Shown: positions 22,744 to 31,465 of the stretch, in pieces | How the letters are laid out: each line of letters begins with the position of its first letter | Numbering within the stretch: the stretch's first letter is position 1 | Source: Streptomyces ureilyticus | Lineage (GTDB): Bacteria > Actinomycetota > Actinomycetes > Streptomycetales > Streptomycetaceae | Length of the DNA stretch: 49,582 nt | Reading direction: 5' to 3' | NCBI RefSeq assembly: GCF_011045025.1 | Contig: NZ_JAAKZX010000054.1 | Location: forward strand, 1 to 49,582 | Position numbers and translations under genes: made by a program | The notes under the pieces: generated by a model | What the model was told of the DNA's origin: nothing | Database searches by the model: none | The model's input: the letters and a program-made list of their open reading frames with translations, nothing else

Positions 22744-25149
22744 ATGAGCCGGCACCAGGACACCGCGCGAGAAGGACCGAAGGACCCCTTCGACGAGGCC
22801 GGTTCGGCACAGGCGGTCATCGACAGCACCGGCGCCGTCGTCGAATGGGGCGAGGGCGCCCAACGGCTGCTCGGGCACACGGCGCCTGACGTCGTCGGCC
22901 GGCCCGCGGAGCGGCTGCTGGCCCCGGGCAGCAAGATCGTACTTCCGGAGGCGGCGGCCGACCGCTGGAGCGGCGGCCTCACCCTGCGCCACCGCGACGG
23001 CCATGAGGTGTCCGTGTGGCTGCTCGCCCACCGCAGTCGGCCGGAGTCCGGCGACCGCGTCGAGTGGCGGGTGATCTGCCCGCTGGGGGACAGAGGCCCG
23101 CTGCCGTCCGACGACCCTTTGTCGGCAGCGCTGCTGGCGCAGTCTCCGTGCCCCATGGCGATCTACGACGACCGGTTACGGCTGCACAGGATCAACGAGG
23201 CGATGGAACGCGTCATCGGTCTGCCCGAGGAGCGCATCCGCGGCCTGCGGCTCACGGAGATCGGTGGCAAACGGCAGAGCGAGGAACTCGAGCGGCATCT
23301 GCGCCGGGCGTTCCGCACCGGGCAACAGCAGGACGTGGACGTCTACTTACGTACGGGCGGGGAGGAGCACGCACACCCGTGGTCGGCGAAGTTCGCGCCC
23401 CTGACCGACGCCGACGGCGTGGTGCGCGGGGTCTGTCTGACCGCCCACGACATCACGGAGCAGGATCTGGCCCGCCAGCGGCTGCAGTTGGTCAACGAGG
23501 CGAGCATTCGCATCGGCACCACGCTCGACGTCACGCGCACCGCCCAGGAACTGGCCGATGTGTGCGTCCCCGGTCTCGCCGACTTCGTGAGCGTCGACCT
23601 CATGGATCCGCCGGACGACAGTGGCGCGTCCCCGGCGAGCACGCCGGACGCCCCCGTGGTCCTGCGCCGTGCCGCCCATCGGTCCATCACGCCGGGCTGC
23701 CCCGAAGCCGTGATCGAGCCGGGCGAGGCCGACACATATCCGGCCTCGTCGCCGCAGGCGGACGCGCTGCTGGCCGGGCGGACGACCGTGCGGTCGGACC
23801 CGGTCGCCGCCCTCCAGGAATGGCTCGCCGGGGACTCGATGCGCACGGAGCGGGTCAAGGAGTACGGCCTGCACTCGGCGATGTCGGTCCCGATCCGGGC
23901 CCGTGGCGCGACCCTCGGCGTCGCCGTGTTCGTGCGGTACCGCAGCCCCGAGCCCTTCACCACCGAAGATGTGCTGCTGGCCGAGGAGATCACGGCCAGA
24001 GCGGCCGTCTGCGTCGACAACGCCCGCCGCTTCTCCCGCGAGCGCGAGACCGCGCTGGTCCTGCAACGCAGCCTGCTGCCGCAGACGCTGCCCCGAACTG
24101 CCGCGCTGCAGACGGCTTCGCGCTACCTTCCGGCGGCGCGCGCGGGGGTGGGCGGGGACTGGTTCGACGTCATTCCGCTGTCCGGGCTGCGCGTCGCCAT
24201 GGTCGTCGGTGATGTCGTCGGCCACGGGATCCAGGCTTCCGCCACCATGGGGCGGCTGCGCACGGCCGTACGCACGCTCGCCGACGTCGACCTGCCGCCG
24301 GACGAGCTGCTGACGCACCTGGACGACCTCGTCGTACGACTTTCCGCGGAGGCCGGGAACGGACATGCCACCGGCGAGGTGGGCGCCACCTGTCTGTACG
24401 CGGTGTACGACCCGGTCTCTCGCCGCTGCTCGTTCGCCAGGGCCGGCCATCCGCCACCGGTCATGGCCGTCCCGGGCGGTTCCCCCCGGCAGATCGACGT
24501 GCCCGCGGGCCCGCCGCTGGGCGTGGGCGGACTGCCCTTCGAGTGCATGGAACTCGAACTGCCCGAAGGAACCGTGCTCGCCCTGTGCACCGACGGCCTG
24601 ATCGAGAATCGTGTCCGGGACATCGACGGGAGTTACGAGCTCCTGTGCCAGGTGCTGGCGCGATCCGCCGGTTCGCTGGACGAGACGTGCCAGGACCTCG
24701 TACGGACCCTGCTGCCGCCTGACGGTGCGGCGGACGACGTGGCGCTCCTGCTGGCCCGCACTCAGGGCCTCGCCGCCTCCCAGGTCGCGACCTGGGATGT
24801 TCCTCCTGCCGCGGCCCTGGTGGCACGTGCAAGGAAGTACGCGACCGAGCAGTTGGGCGTCTGGGGTCTGGACGAGGCGGCGTTCGCGGCCGAACTCGTG
24901 GTGAGTGAACTGGTCACGAACGCCATCCGGCACGGCAGTCCGCCCGTCCGGCTGCGCCTGATCCACGATGACGCCACGCTGATCTGCGAGGTGTCGGACG
25001 GCAGCGACACGGCCCCGCATCTGCGCCGGGCCAAGACCTTCGACGAGGGCGGCCGCGGACTGCTGCTCGTCGCCCAGCTCACCGAGCGCTGGGGCAGCCG
25101 CCACACGGACGACGGCAAGACCATCTGGGCGGAACTGTCGGTGAGCTGA
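22744..25149 (+). CDS. PAS-GAF-PP2C phosphatase with HATPase domain; two TTA codons
   Basis: An 801-residue cytoplasmic signalling protein. Order: PAS (about 17-110), second PAS (about 135-250), GAF (about 265-425), SpoIIE-type PP2C phosphatase (about 440-670) with metal-binding Asp472 (GGDWFDV), Asp490 (GDVVGHG) and Asp617 (CTDGLIE), then an anti-sigma-factor-type HATPase (about 690-800; ELVVSELVTNAIRHG, GRGLLLV). Proteins of this design dephosphorylate anti-anti-sigma factors and bind sigma regulators, so this one probably tunes a stress or development sigma factor. Codons 145 (23176-23178) and 202 (23347-23349) are TTA, read only by the bldA tRNA in Streptomyces, which would delay its synthesis to the developmental stage. 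The Shine-Dalgarno before the ATG is unusually close (GAGG adjacent). Confidence 0.92.
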   Translation: MSRHQDTAREGPKDPFDEAGSAQAVIDSTGAVVEWGEGAQRLLGHTAPDVVGRPAERLLAPGSKIVLPEAAADRWSGGLTLRHRDGHEVSVWLLAHRSRPESGDRVEWRVICPLGDRGPLPSDDPLSAALLAQSPCPMAIYDDRLRLHRINEAMERVIGLPEERIRGLRLTEIGGKRQSEELERHLRRAFRTGQQQDVDVYLRTGGEEHAHPWSAKFAPLTDADGVVRGVCLTAHDITEQDLARQRLQLVNEASIRIGTTLDVTRTAQELADVCVPGLADFVSVDLMDPPDDSGASPASTPDAPVVLRRAAHRSITPGCPEAVIEPGEADTYPASSPQADALLAGRTTVRSDPVAALQEWLAGDSMRTERVKEYGLHSAMSVPIRARGATLGVAVFVRYRSPEPFTTEDVLLAEEITARAAVCVDNARRFSRERETALVLQRSLLPQTLPRTAALQTASRYLPAARAGVGGDWFDVIPLSGLRVAMVVGDVVGHGIQASATMGRLRTAVRTLADVDLPPDELLTHLDDLVVRLSAEAGNGHATGEVGATCLYAVYDPVSRRCSFARAGHPPPVMAVPGGSPRQIDVPAGPPLGVGGLPFECMELELPEGTVLALCTDGLIENRVRDIDGSYELLCQVLARSAGSLDETCQDLVRTLLPPDGAADDVALLLARTQGLAASQVATWDVPPAAALVARARKYATEQLGVWGLDEAAFAAELVVSELVTNAIRHGSPPVRLRLIHDDATLICEVSDGSDTAPHLRRAKTFDEGGRGLLLVAQLTERWGSRHTDDGKTIWAELSVS

Positions 25150-25156
25150 TGAACGC

Positions 25157-25200
25157 GACAGCAAGGGAGCCCCTCTCAGCGGGGTAACTCCCTTGCTGTC
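25157..25200. terminator. Bidirectional terminator between PP2C and yjfF genes
   Basis: GACAGCAAGGGAG (25157-25169) and its exact complement (25188-25200) enclose a second CCCC/GGGG pairing. It lies between convergent stops. Confidence 0.85.
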
Positions 25201-25230
25201 ACGGTGCGTTGACCGGAGCCTGCGTCCGGG

Positions 25231-26259
25231 TCAGGCTTTCTTACGAGTCGTCATCGCCCGCTGGATCAGGATGAACGCGCACAGCAGCACACCCGTGGCG
25301 ATCTTCGTCCACCAGGAGCTGAGCGTGCCCTCGAACTGGATGATGCTCTTGATCAGGCCCAGGACGAGGACGCCGAACAGGGTGCCGATCACATAGCCGG
25401 AGCCGCCCGTGAGCAGCGTGCCGCCGATGACGACCGCGGCGATCGCGTCGAGCTCCATGCCGGTGGCGTGCAGCGGGTCACCGGACTGGATGTACAGGGT
25501 GAACAGCAGCCCGGCGAGCGCCGAGCAGAAGCCGCTGATCGTGTAGACGGCGATCTTCGTGCCGCCCTGCGGAAGGCCCATCAGCAGCGCCGACTGCTCG
25601 TTGCCGCCGACGGCGTACACCCGGCGTCCGAAGCGCGTGTAGTGCAGGACGTAGAACGCCCCGGCGAGGACGACCAGCGCGACGATCGCGCCGATCGAGA
25701 GGAAGCCCGCCCCCAGGTTCACCTGCGCCCCGGCCATGCTGCTGACCGAGGGGTCGCCGATGGAGATGGACTCCTTGCTGATGACCAGGCACAGGCCCCG
25801 GAAGAGGAAGAGGCCGGCGAGGGTCACGATGAAGGGCTGGATCTCGAAGTTGTGGATCACATAGCCCATCAGGAAGCCGCCGAAGGCGCCCACGGCCAGC
25901 GCCATGGGGATGACGACCAGGATCGGCAGGCCCTGACGCTCCACCAGCCATGCCGTGAACATGGTGGTGAAACCGATGACGGAGCCGACGGAGAGGTCGA
26001 TGCCGCCGGAGAGGATGACGAAGGTGACCCCGACGGCGGCGACCAGCAGATAGCCGTTGTCGATGAACAGGTTCATGAAGACCTGCGGTTCGCCGAACCC
26101 GTAGTTCTGGTACCGGCTGAGGCCCGCCACGTACATCGCGAGGAAGAGCCCGGCCGTCACCAGGACGGGCAGCCGCCGGTCGCCGAGCAGAGTCGCGGCC
26201 CTGGACGGCGCCGGCGTACGGCTCTCGGGGGCCGTGGGGGTCTTCGTGGTCGTGCTCAT
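25231..26259 (-). CDS. yjfF: YjfF-type CUT2 sugar ABC permease
   Basis: A 342-residue inner-membrane permease of the BPD_transp_2 family with about ten hydrophobic segments. The signature GGIDLSVGSVIG lies after the second helix, and NEQSALLMGLP with TGGSGYVIGTLFGVLVLG marks the second half. It pairs with the YtfT-type permease to form the channel of a CUT2 importer; the E. coli relative carries galactofuranose. Its ATG (26257-26259) overlaps the TGA of the upstream gene by one base, so translation is coupled. A much longer frame upstream is a shadow. Confidence 0.92.
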   Translation of the reverse strand: MSTTTKTPTAPESRTPAPSRAATLLGDRRLPVLVTAGLFLAMYVAGLSRYQNYGFGEPQVFMNLFIDNGYLLVAAVGVTFVILSGGIDLSVGSVIGFTTMFTAWLVERQGLPILVVIPMALAVGAFGGFLMGYVIHNFEIQPFIVTLAGLFLFRGLCLVISKESISIGDPSVSSMAGAQVNLGAGFLSIGAIVALVVLAGAFYVLHYTRFGRRVYAVGGNEQSALLMGLPQGGTKIAVYTISGFCSALAGLLFTLYIQSGDPLHATGMELDAIAAVVIGGTLLTGGSGYVIGTLFGVLVLGLIKSIIQFEGTLSSWWTKIATGVLLCAFILIQRAMTTRKKA

Positions 26260-27371
26260 CACGACACCTCCATCTTGGGAGCGGCCTCGGGCGCCGGGGC
26301 GGTGTCCGCCGGGGCCGCGGCGGGCTGACCGGTGCCGCCCTTCGCGCCGGGCTTGGTGCCGAACTTGCCGCGGAAGACCTTGGCGCGGAACTTCGGGGAC
26401 TGCAGCAGGCAGACGACGATGACGACGGCGGCCTTGAAGACCAGGTTGGTCTGGGTCGGCACACCGATGGTGTAGATCGTGGTGGTCAGGGTCTGGATGA
26501 CGAGGGCGCCGACCACCGTGCCGCCGATGGAGAACCGGCCGCCCAGCAGCGAGGTGCCGCCGATCACCACGGCGAGGATCGCGTCGAGTTCGATCCACAG
26601 GCCGGCGTTGTTGCCGTCCGCGGCCGAGGTGTTGGAGCTGATCATCAGGCCCGCGATGCCCGCACACACCGCGCAGAACACGTACACCATGATCTTGATG
26701 CGGCGGGACCTGATGCCCACCAGACGGCTGGCCTCCGCGTTGCCGCCGACCGACTCCACGAGCAGGCCGAGCGCCGTACGGCGGGTCAGCATCACGGTCA
26801 CGGCGACGACGACCGCCACCACGAAGATGGAGAACGGCAGGGTCAGCCAGTAGCCGCCGCCGATCATCTTGAACGGCTCGCTGTTGACGGTGATGATCTG
26901 CCCGTCGGTGATCAGCTGGGCCACGCCACGTCCGGCGACCATGATGATCAGCGTGGCGATGATCGGCTGGATGCCCATCCGGGCGACGAGGAAGCCGTTC
27001 CACAGTCCGCAGATCACCGCGGCCAGCAGGCCGATGCCCATGGCCAGGAAGACACCGGACAAGGCGCTCTGATCGGACTGATCACTGATGTACGAACAGG
27101 TCAGGGCCCCGGTGATGGCGACCACGGCGCCGACGGAGAGGTCGATTCCGCCGGTGGCGATGACCAGGGTCATGCCGACCGCCACCAGGATCAGGGGCGA
27201 GCCGAACAGCACGATGGAGACGAGGCTGCCGTGGAGGTGGCCGTTCGTCATCCGGATGGAGAAGAAGTCAGGGGTGAAGGGAACGTTGACGAGCAGCAGG
27301 ACGACCAGGACCGCGACGGGCCAGAACAGGTGGTGGTGGGTCAGTGCTCGCCATCGGGGAGTGGTGGTCAC
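26259..27371 (-). CDS. ytfT: YtfT-type CUT2 sugar ABC permease
   Basis: A 370-residue permease with the CUT2 signature VIATGGIDLSVGAVVAITGAL and the second-half motif GGTSLLGGRFSIGGTVVGALVIQ. The C-terminal 45 residues form a Pro/Ala/Gly/Lys-rich cytoplasmic tail (KPGAKGGTGQPAAAPADTAP) that is longer than usual. The GTG start overlaps the TGA of the ATPase gene by four bases (GTGA), so the genes are co-translated. It forms the membrane channel with the YjfF-type partner. Confidence 0.92.
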   Translation of the reverse strand: MTTTPRWRALTHHHLFWPVAVLVVLLLVNVPFTPDFFSIRMTNGHLHGSLVSIVLFGSPLILVAVGMTLVIATGGIDLSVGAVVAITGALTCSYISDQSDQSALSGVFLAMGIGLLAAVICGLWNGFLVARMGIQPIIATLIIMVAGRGVAQLITDGQIITVNSEPFKMIGGGYWLTLPFSIFVVAVVVAVTVMLTRRTALGLLVESVGGNAEASRLVGIRSRRIKIMVYVFCAVCAGIAGLMISSNTSAADGNNAGLWIELDAILAVVIGGTSLLGGRFSIGGTVVGALVIQTLTTTIYTIGVPTQTNLVFKAAVVIVVCLLQSPKFRAKVFRGKFGTKPGAKGGTGQPAAAPADTAPAPEAAPKMEVS

Positions 27372-28906
27372 TGGTGTTCTCCGCTCGCGATGGTCTCGAG
27401 GATCTTGCTGGTGGTGATCTCGGGCCCGTTGGTGAGCCGCGCCACCAGCCGGCGGTCACGCAGCACTCCGATGGTGTGGCTGAGCCGGAGTACCTCCTCC
27501 AGCTCGGCCGCGATGTACAGCACGGCCATGCCCTCCTCGGACAGCGAGACCACCAGCTTCTGGATCTCCGCCTTCGCGCCGACGTCGATGCCGCGCGTCG
27601 GCTCGTCCAGGATCAGCATCTTCGGCTGGGTGATCAGCCAGCGGGCGAGCAGCACCTTCTGCTGGTTGCCGCCGCTGAGCTGGCCCACCCGTGCCTCCGG
27701 GTTGGCGGGGCGGATGTCCAGCGCCTTGATGTACTTGGCGACCAGTTCATCGCGCTGGGAGACCGGGATGGGCCGGGTCCAGCCGCGGGCCGCCTGGAGG
27801 GCCAGGATGATGTTCTCCCGCACCGTCAGATCCGGTACGAGGCCCTCGGTCTTGCGGTTCTCCGAGCAGAACGCGACGCCGGCGCCGATCGCGTCGTTCG
27901 GCGCGCTCATCGAGACCTGCTTGCCGCCGATGGTCAGCTTGCCGCTGTCCGGCTGGTCGGCGCCGAAGAGCAGCCGGGCGAGTTCCGTACGGCCCGACCC
28001 GAGCAGGCCGGCAAGGCCGACGACCTCGCCCTTCTTGATCTCCAGGTCGAAGGGGGCGATGCCGCCCGTCCTGCCGAGGCTGTCCGCCTTGACCAGCGTC
28101 TCGCCGACGTCGGAGTGCAGCTGGTGCTCGTGGAGCCCCTCCAGCTGGTCCAGGGCCTTGCCGATCATGAGCTCGATCAGTCCGACCTGGTCGAGCTCGC
28201 TCACCATGTGCTCGCCGACGAGGCCGCCGTTGCGCAGGACGGTCATCCGGTCGCAGATCTCGTAGATCTGGTCGAGGAAGTGCGAGACGAAGAGGATCGC
28301 GACGCCCTCATCCCTCAACTGCCGCATCAGGCGGAACAGTTCGAGGACCTCGTCGCGGTCCAGGCTGGACGTCGGCTCGTCCAGGACCAGCACTTTGGTG
28401 CCGGATCCCTCGCCGTCGCTGTCGCCGGTGCCCACCGACCGTACGATCGCCACCAGCTGCTGGACGGCCAGCGGGTACGAGGACAGGGGCGCGGTCACGT
28501 CGATGTCGAGGCCGAGCCGGTCGACCAGTTCCGCCGCTTCCTTGCGCATCCGGTTCCACTGGATGCGGCCGAAGCGGGTGGGTTCACGTCCGATGAAGAT
28601 GTTCTCCGCCACCGACAGGTTGGGGCAGAGGTTCACCTCCTGGTAGACCGTGCTGATCCCGGCCTGCTGCGCCTGCAGCGGGCTGTCGATCTGCACGGGC
28701 TGCCCGTCGAGGGTGATGGTGCCGTCATCCAGCGCGTAGACGCCGGTCAGCACCTTGATGAGGGTGGACTTCCCGGCTCCGTTCTCGCCCATCAGGGCGT
28801 GGATCTCGCCGGGGAAGAGCCGGAAGTCGACACCGGACAGAGCCCGTACCCCCGGAAATTCTTTGACTATGCCCGTCATCTCCAGGACGGGCCGCGGCTC
28901 TGCCAT
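27368..28906 (-). CDS. ytfR: YtfR-type sugar ABC transporter ATPase (two NBDs)
   Basis: A 512-residue double ATPase that powers the YtfT/YjfF channel. First NBD: Walker A GENGAGKST (residues 40-48), signature-region LAVQQLVAIVRSV, Walker B VLVLDEPTSSLD. Second NBD: the usual degenerate Walker A GLLGSGRTE, signature LSGGNQQKVLLARW, Walker B LILDEPTRGIDVG. A short acidic insert (GTGDSDGEGSG) sits just before the first Walker B. The ATG at 28906 is preceded by GAGGAG on the minus strand; the longer frame upstream runs through the hairpin region and is not real coding sequence. Confidence 0.93.
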   Translation of the reverse strand: MAEPRPVLEMTGIVKEFPGVRALSGVDFRLFPGEIHALMGENGAGKSTLIKVLTGVYALDDGTITLDGQPVQIDSPLQAQQAGISTVYQEVNLCPNLSVAENIFIGREPTRFGRIQWNRMRKEAAELVDRLGLDIDVTAPLSSYPLAVQQLVAIVRSVGTGDSDGEGSGTKVLVLDEPTSSLDRDEVLELFRLMRQLRDEGVAILFVSHFLDQIYEICDRMTVLRNGGLVGEHMVSELDQVGLIELMIGKALDQLEGLHEHQLHSDVGETLVKADSLGRTGGIAPFDLEIKKGEVVGLAGLLGSGRTELARLLFGADQPDSGKLTIGGKQVSMSAPNDAIGAGVAFCSENRKTEGLVPDLTVRENIILALQAARGWTRPIPVSQRDELVAKYIKALDIRPANPEARVGQLSGGNQQKVLLARWLITQPKMLILDEPTRGIDVGAKAEIQKLVVSLSEEGMAVLYIAAELEEVLRLSHTIGVLRDRRLVARLTNGPEITTSKILETIASGEHQ

Positions 28907-28948
28907 GGCAGCGCTCCTCGTTGAATTCATGGAATTCGTTTCGGCCCG

Positions 28949-28993
28949 CAGGGAGCCCCGGGACCAAGGGTCTGGTCGGCCGTGGGCTCCCTG
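28949..28993 (-). terminator. Intra-operon hairpin between ytfQ and ytfR genes
   Basis: CAGGGAGCCC (28949-28958) and GGGCTCCCTG (28984-28993) pair perfectly around a 25-base loop, directly after the binding-protein stop. Such hairpins commonly protect the binding-protein message or attenuate the genes behind it, giving excess binding protein. Confidence 0.65.
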
Positions 28994-29010
28994 CCGGTGG
29001 GTGCGATCGG

Positions 29011-30024
29011 TCAGTACTTGCGGCTCGGGAGGACTTCCTTGGCCTGGTCCTGCATGAAGTCGCTCTCCTCGGTCTTGATCCAGCGCTCGACCGTCTCGCC
29101 GTCCTTGACCTTCTGCACGACCTCCATCAGCTGGGGGCCGAGCAGCGGGTTGCACTCGACGATGGCGTTGATCTTGCCCTCGGACATGGCGACGAAGCCG
29201 TCCTTCACGCCGTCGACCGTGACGATCAGGATGTCCTTGCCGGGCTTCTTGCCGGCCGCCTCGATGGCCTGGATGGCGCCGATGCCCATGTCGTCGTTGT
29301 GCGCGAACAGCACGTCGATGTCCGGGTTGGACTGCAGGAAGGCCGCCATGACCTGCTTGCCGCCGGCGCGGGTGAAGTCACCGGTCTGGCTGACGACGAT
29401 CTTCCAGTCGTCCTTGTGGTCGGCGTCCATGACCTCCTTGAAGCCCTTGGCACGCTCGATCGCGGGGGCGGCACCGGTGGTGCCCTCCAGCTGTGCGATC
29501 TTCACGGCACCCTTGTGGCCGGCCTTCTCGAGGACCTTCTCCAGGATCTTGGCCGCGCGCCGGCCCTCGTCCGTGAAGTCCGAGCCGACGAGGGTGACGT
29601 ACAGGGACTCGTCGGAGGTCTCGACGGAGCGGTCGGTGAGGACGACCGGGATCTTCTTGGCCTTGGCCTCCTTGAGCACCGCGTCCCAGCCGGTGACGAC
29701 CACCGGCGAGAAGGCTATGACGTCCACCTTCTGGGCGATGAAGCTGCGGATCGCGGAGATCTGGTTCTCCTGCTTCTGCTGCGCGTCGGAGAACTTGAGG
29801 TTGTAGCCCGCCTCCTTGGCCGACGCCTTGACCGAGTCGGTGTTGGCGCTGCGCCAGCCGCTCTCCGAGCCGACCTGGGAGAAGCCGAGGGTGAGCTTCT
29901 TGCCGCCGCCGCTGCCGCCGGAGGAGGAGGTGGAGGAGCCCTCGTCCTCCTTGGCGCAGGCCGCCAGGCCGCCCGCAGCCGCCACGCCGACCGCCGCGGT
30001 GAGGAAGTTCCTTCTGTTGAGCAT
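29011..30024 (-). CDS. ytfQ: YtfQ-type sugar-binding lipoprotein
   Basis: A 337-residue periplasmic-binding-protein-type lipoprotein of the CUT2 transporter. The N-terminus MLNRRNFLTAAVGVAAAGGL followed by AAC combines a twin-arginine motif with a lipobox, suggesting Tat export and lipidation at Cys23. A Gly/Ser linker follows. The mature part has the family pattern LGFSQVGSESGWR, FSDAQQKQENQISAIRSFIAQKVD, FAHNDDMGIGAIQAIEAAG and TVDGVKDG. The E. coli relative binds galactofuranose; in this setting arabinofuranose, arabinose or galactofuranose is plausible (inference). First structural gene after lacI, 137 bases downstream, with its own operator-like element. Confidence 0.92.
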   Translation of the reverse strand: MLNRRNFLTAAVGVAAAGGLAACAKEDEGSSTSSSGGSGGGKKLTLGFSQVGSESGWRSANTDSVKASAKEAGYNLKFSDAQQKQENQISAIRSFIAQKVDVIAFSPVVVTGWDAVLKEAKAKKIPVVLTDRSVETSDESLYVTLVGSDFTDEGRRAAKILEKVLEKAGHKGAVKIAQLEGTTGAAPAIERAKGFKEVMDADHKDDWKIVVSQTGDFTRAGGKQVMAAFLQSNPDIDVLFAHNDDMGIGAIQAIEAAGKKPGKDILIVTVDGVKDGFVAMSEGKINAIVECNPLLGPQLMEVVQKVKDGETVERWIKTEESDFMQDQAKEVLPSRKY

Positions 30025-30099
30025 CTGTCTTCTCCTTTGAAGAGCCGGCCCGGGTATGGACCCGCTGGTACTCGATGGGACCGGCCGCACAACGTCCAG

Positions 30100-30120
30100 C
30101 CTGTCGATCATTGTTCGAAA
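30100..30120 (-). promoter_or_regulatory. Operator-like element before the ytfQ gene
   Basis: A 21-base element containing CATTGTTCGAAA matches 17170-17190 at 18 of 21 positions and lies 76 bases before the ytfQ start. Read in the gene's direction it begins with TTTCGAACAATG and carries the ATYTCGAACR core. Confidence 0.6.
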
Positions 30121-30161
30121 TACCGGCCGCGTAGGTGCGTATGCGACCGATGGGTGTCGCG

Positions 30162-31211
30162 TCAGTTCAGCACGCCCTCCGGCTGAGGGGCGTACGGAAA
30201 CGTACTGGCGCGAACGACGAGTTGCGGTTCGATGGCGATCCGGGGTGCCCCGGACAGAGCCCGGCCCTCCACGAGGTCGAGAAGCAGGGCGATGCTCCGC
30301 TTGCCGACGGTCGAGAAGTCCTGCCGGACGGTGGTGAGTGGCGGAGCGAAGAACTCCGACTCCGGGATGTCGTCGAAGCCGACCACCGCCACATCCTTGG
30401 GAGTTCGCACCCCCGCCTCACGCAGGGCCCGCAACACCCCCAGCGCCATCTGGTCGTTGGCGACGAAGACGGCGGTGAGCCCGCGGCCCACCCAGCCGGC
30501 CAGTTCCTGGCCGGCGCGGTAGCCCGACAGCGGACTCCAGTCCCCGTGCAGCAGCGTGGGCGGCTCGATACCGGACTCCTCGAGGGTCGCCCGCCAGCCG
30601 ACGACCCGGTCGGCCGCCTCCTGCCAGTCCTCGGGCCCGGAGAGGTGCCAGACCTTGCGGTGCCCGGCGGCCAGCAGATGACTGGTGGCCAGTCGCGCCC
30701 CCAGGTGCTGGTCCACGCTGACGCTGGGGATGTCCCCTTCCGGCTGCCCACCGCCGACGACAACCACCGGGAAAGGGCTGGAGAGTTCGGCCAGGGCGTC
30801 CACCGCCGACCGCTGGGGGGCGATGGCGATGACCCCCTCCACCCCGCCCTCGCTGAGGTGGTCGAGGGCCTCGGACAACGTCTCCACGGTCAGCTTGCGC
30901 AGACTCACCGTCGAGACGAGATACCCCTCGGCACGTGCGGCCTCCTCGATCGCGAACAGCGTGCTGGCCGGCCCGAAGAGGGTGGTGTTGGAAGCGACCA
31001 CACCCAGGGTGCGGGTGCGCCGGGTTGCCAGGGCTCGTGCGGAGGAGTTGCGGCGGTAGCCCAGTTCCTTGATCGCGTGCAGCACCTTGGTCCGGGTCTC
31101 GTCCCGCACATTGGGGTGGTCCCCCAGGACGCGGGAGACGGTCTGGTGCGAGACCCCTGCGAGTTGTGCGACATCCGCCATCGTGGGCGGTCGAAGCTGT
31201 GCGTGTGCCAC
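30162..31211 (-). CDS. LacI-family regulator of the sugar transporter
   Basis: A 349-residue repressor. The N-terminal helix-turn-helix and hinge read PTMADVAQLAGVSHQTVSRV and ELGYRRNSSARALATRRTRT, a canonical LacI pattern. The effector domain ends VVGFDDIPESEFFAPPLTTV. The GTG at 31209-31211 has AAGGAGG seven bases upstream and is clearly the start; an upstream in-frame GTG at 31241 lacks one. It lies upstream of and in line with the ytfQRT-yjfF genes, so it probably responds to the transported sugar. A classical LacI-type operator lies 71 bases before its start, which points to autoregulation. Confidence 0.92.
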   Translation of the reverse strand: MAHAQLRPPTMADVAQLAGVSHQTVSRVLGDHPNVRDETRTKVLHAIKELGYRRNSSARALATRRTRTLGVVASNTTLFGPASTLFAIEEAARAEGYLVSTVSLRKLTVETLSEALDHLSEGGVEGVIAIAPQRSAVDALAELSSPFPVVVVGGGQPEGDIPSVSVDQHLGARLATSHLLAAGHRKVWHLSGPEDWQEAADRVVGWRATLEESGIEPPTLLHGDWSPLSGYRAGQELAGWVGRGLTAVFVANDQMALGVLRALREAGVRTPKDVAVVGFDDIPESEFFAPPLTTVRQDFSTVGKRSIALLLDLVEGRALSGAPRIAIEPQLVVRASTFPYAPQPEGVLN

Positions 31212-31282
31212 GGCCGCGCCTCCTTGGATGCCGTTGAACACCGTTGGCCGGCGAGGGTCGCCGACTGGTGAATGCGGACGTC

Positions 31283-31298
31283 ATTGTGAGCGCTAACA
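31283..31298. promoter_or_regulatory. LacI-type operator before the lacI gene
   Basis: TTGTGAGCGCTAACAA has the AGCGCT centre and 7 of 8 symmetric pairs of a classical LacI-family operator. It is AT-rich against the background and well placed for autoregulation. Confidence 0.75.
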
Positions 31299-31379
31299 AT
31301 CCATGACGGTCAAGAGGGCTGCAAGGAGAAGGCGTCACGGTTGAGTAACGTGGCGCTCTTCTGGGTTGGGCGAACCGAA

Positions 31380-31412
31380 GAGGCCGCACCCATATTGAAT
31401 GGGTGCGGCCTC
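31380..31412. terminator. Terminator between oxidoreductase gene and lacI promoter
   Basis: GAGGCCGCACCCA (31380-31392) pairs perfectly with TGGGTGCGGCCTC (31400-31412) around a 7-base loop, 53 bases after the minus-strand oxidoreductase stop. Confidence 0.8.
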
Positions 31413-31465
31413 TCCCTGGCGGTCCTGAGGCTCCGTCAGCTTTTGGGCTGAGGGGCCGTCAACTG

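Noticed and set aside
22578..22889. Short plus-strand frame after the GH43 terminator
   Set aside because: It overlaps the terminator stem and the PP2C start in another frame, with Arg-rich shadow composition.
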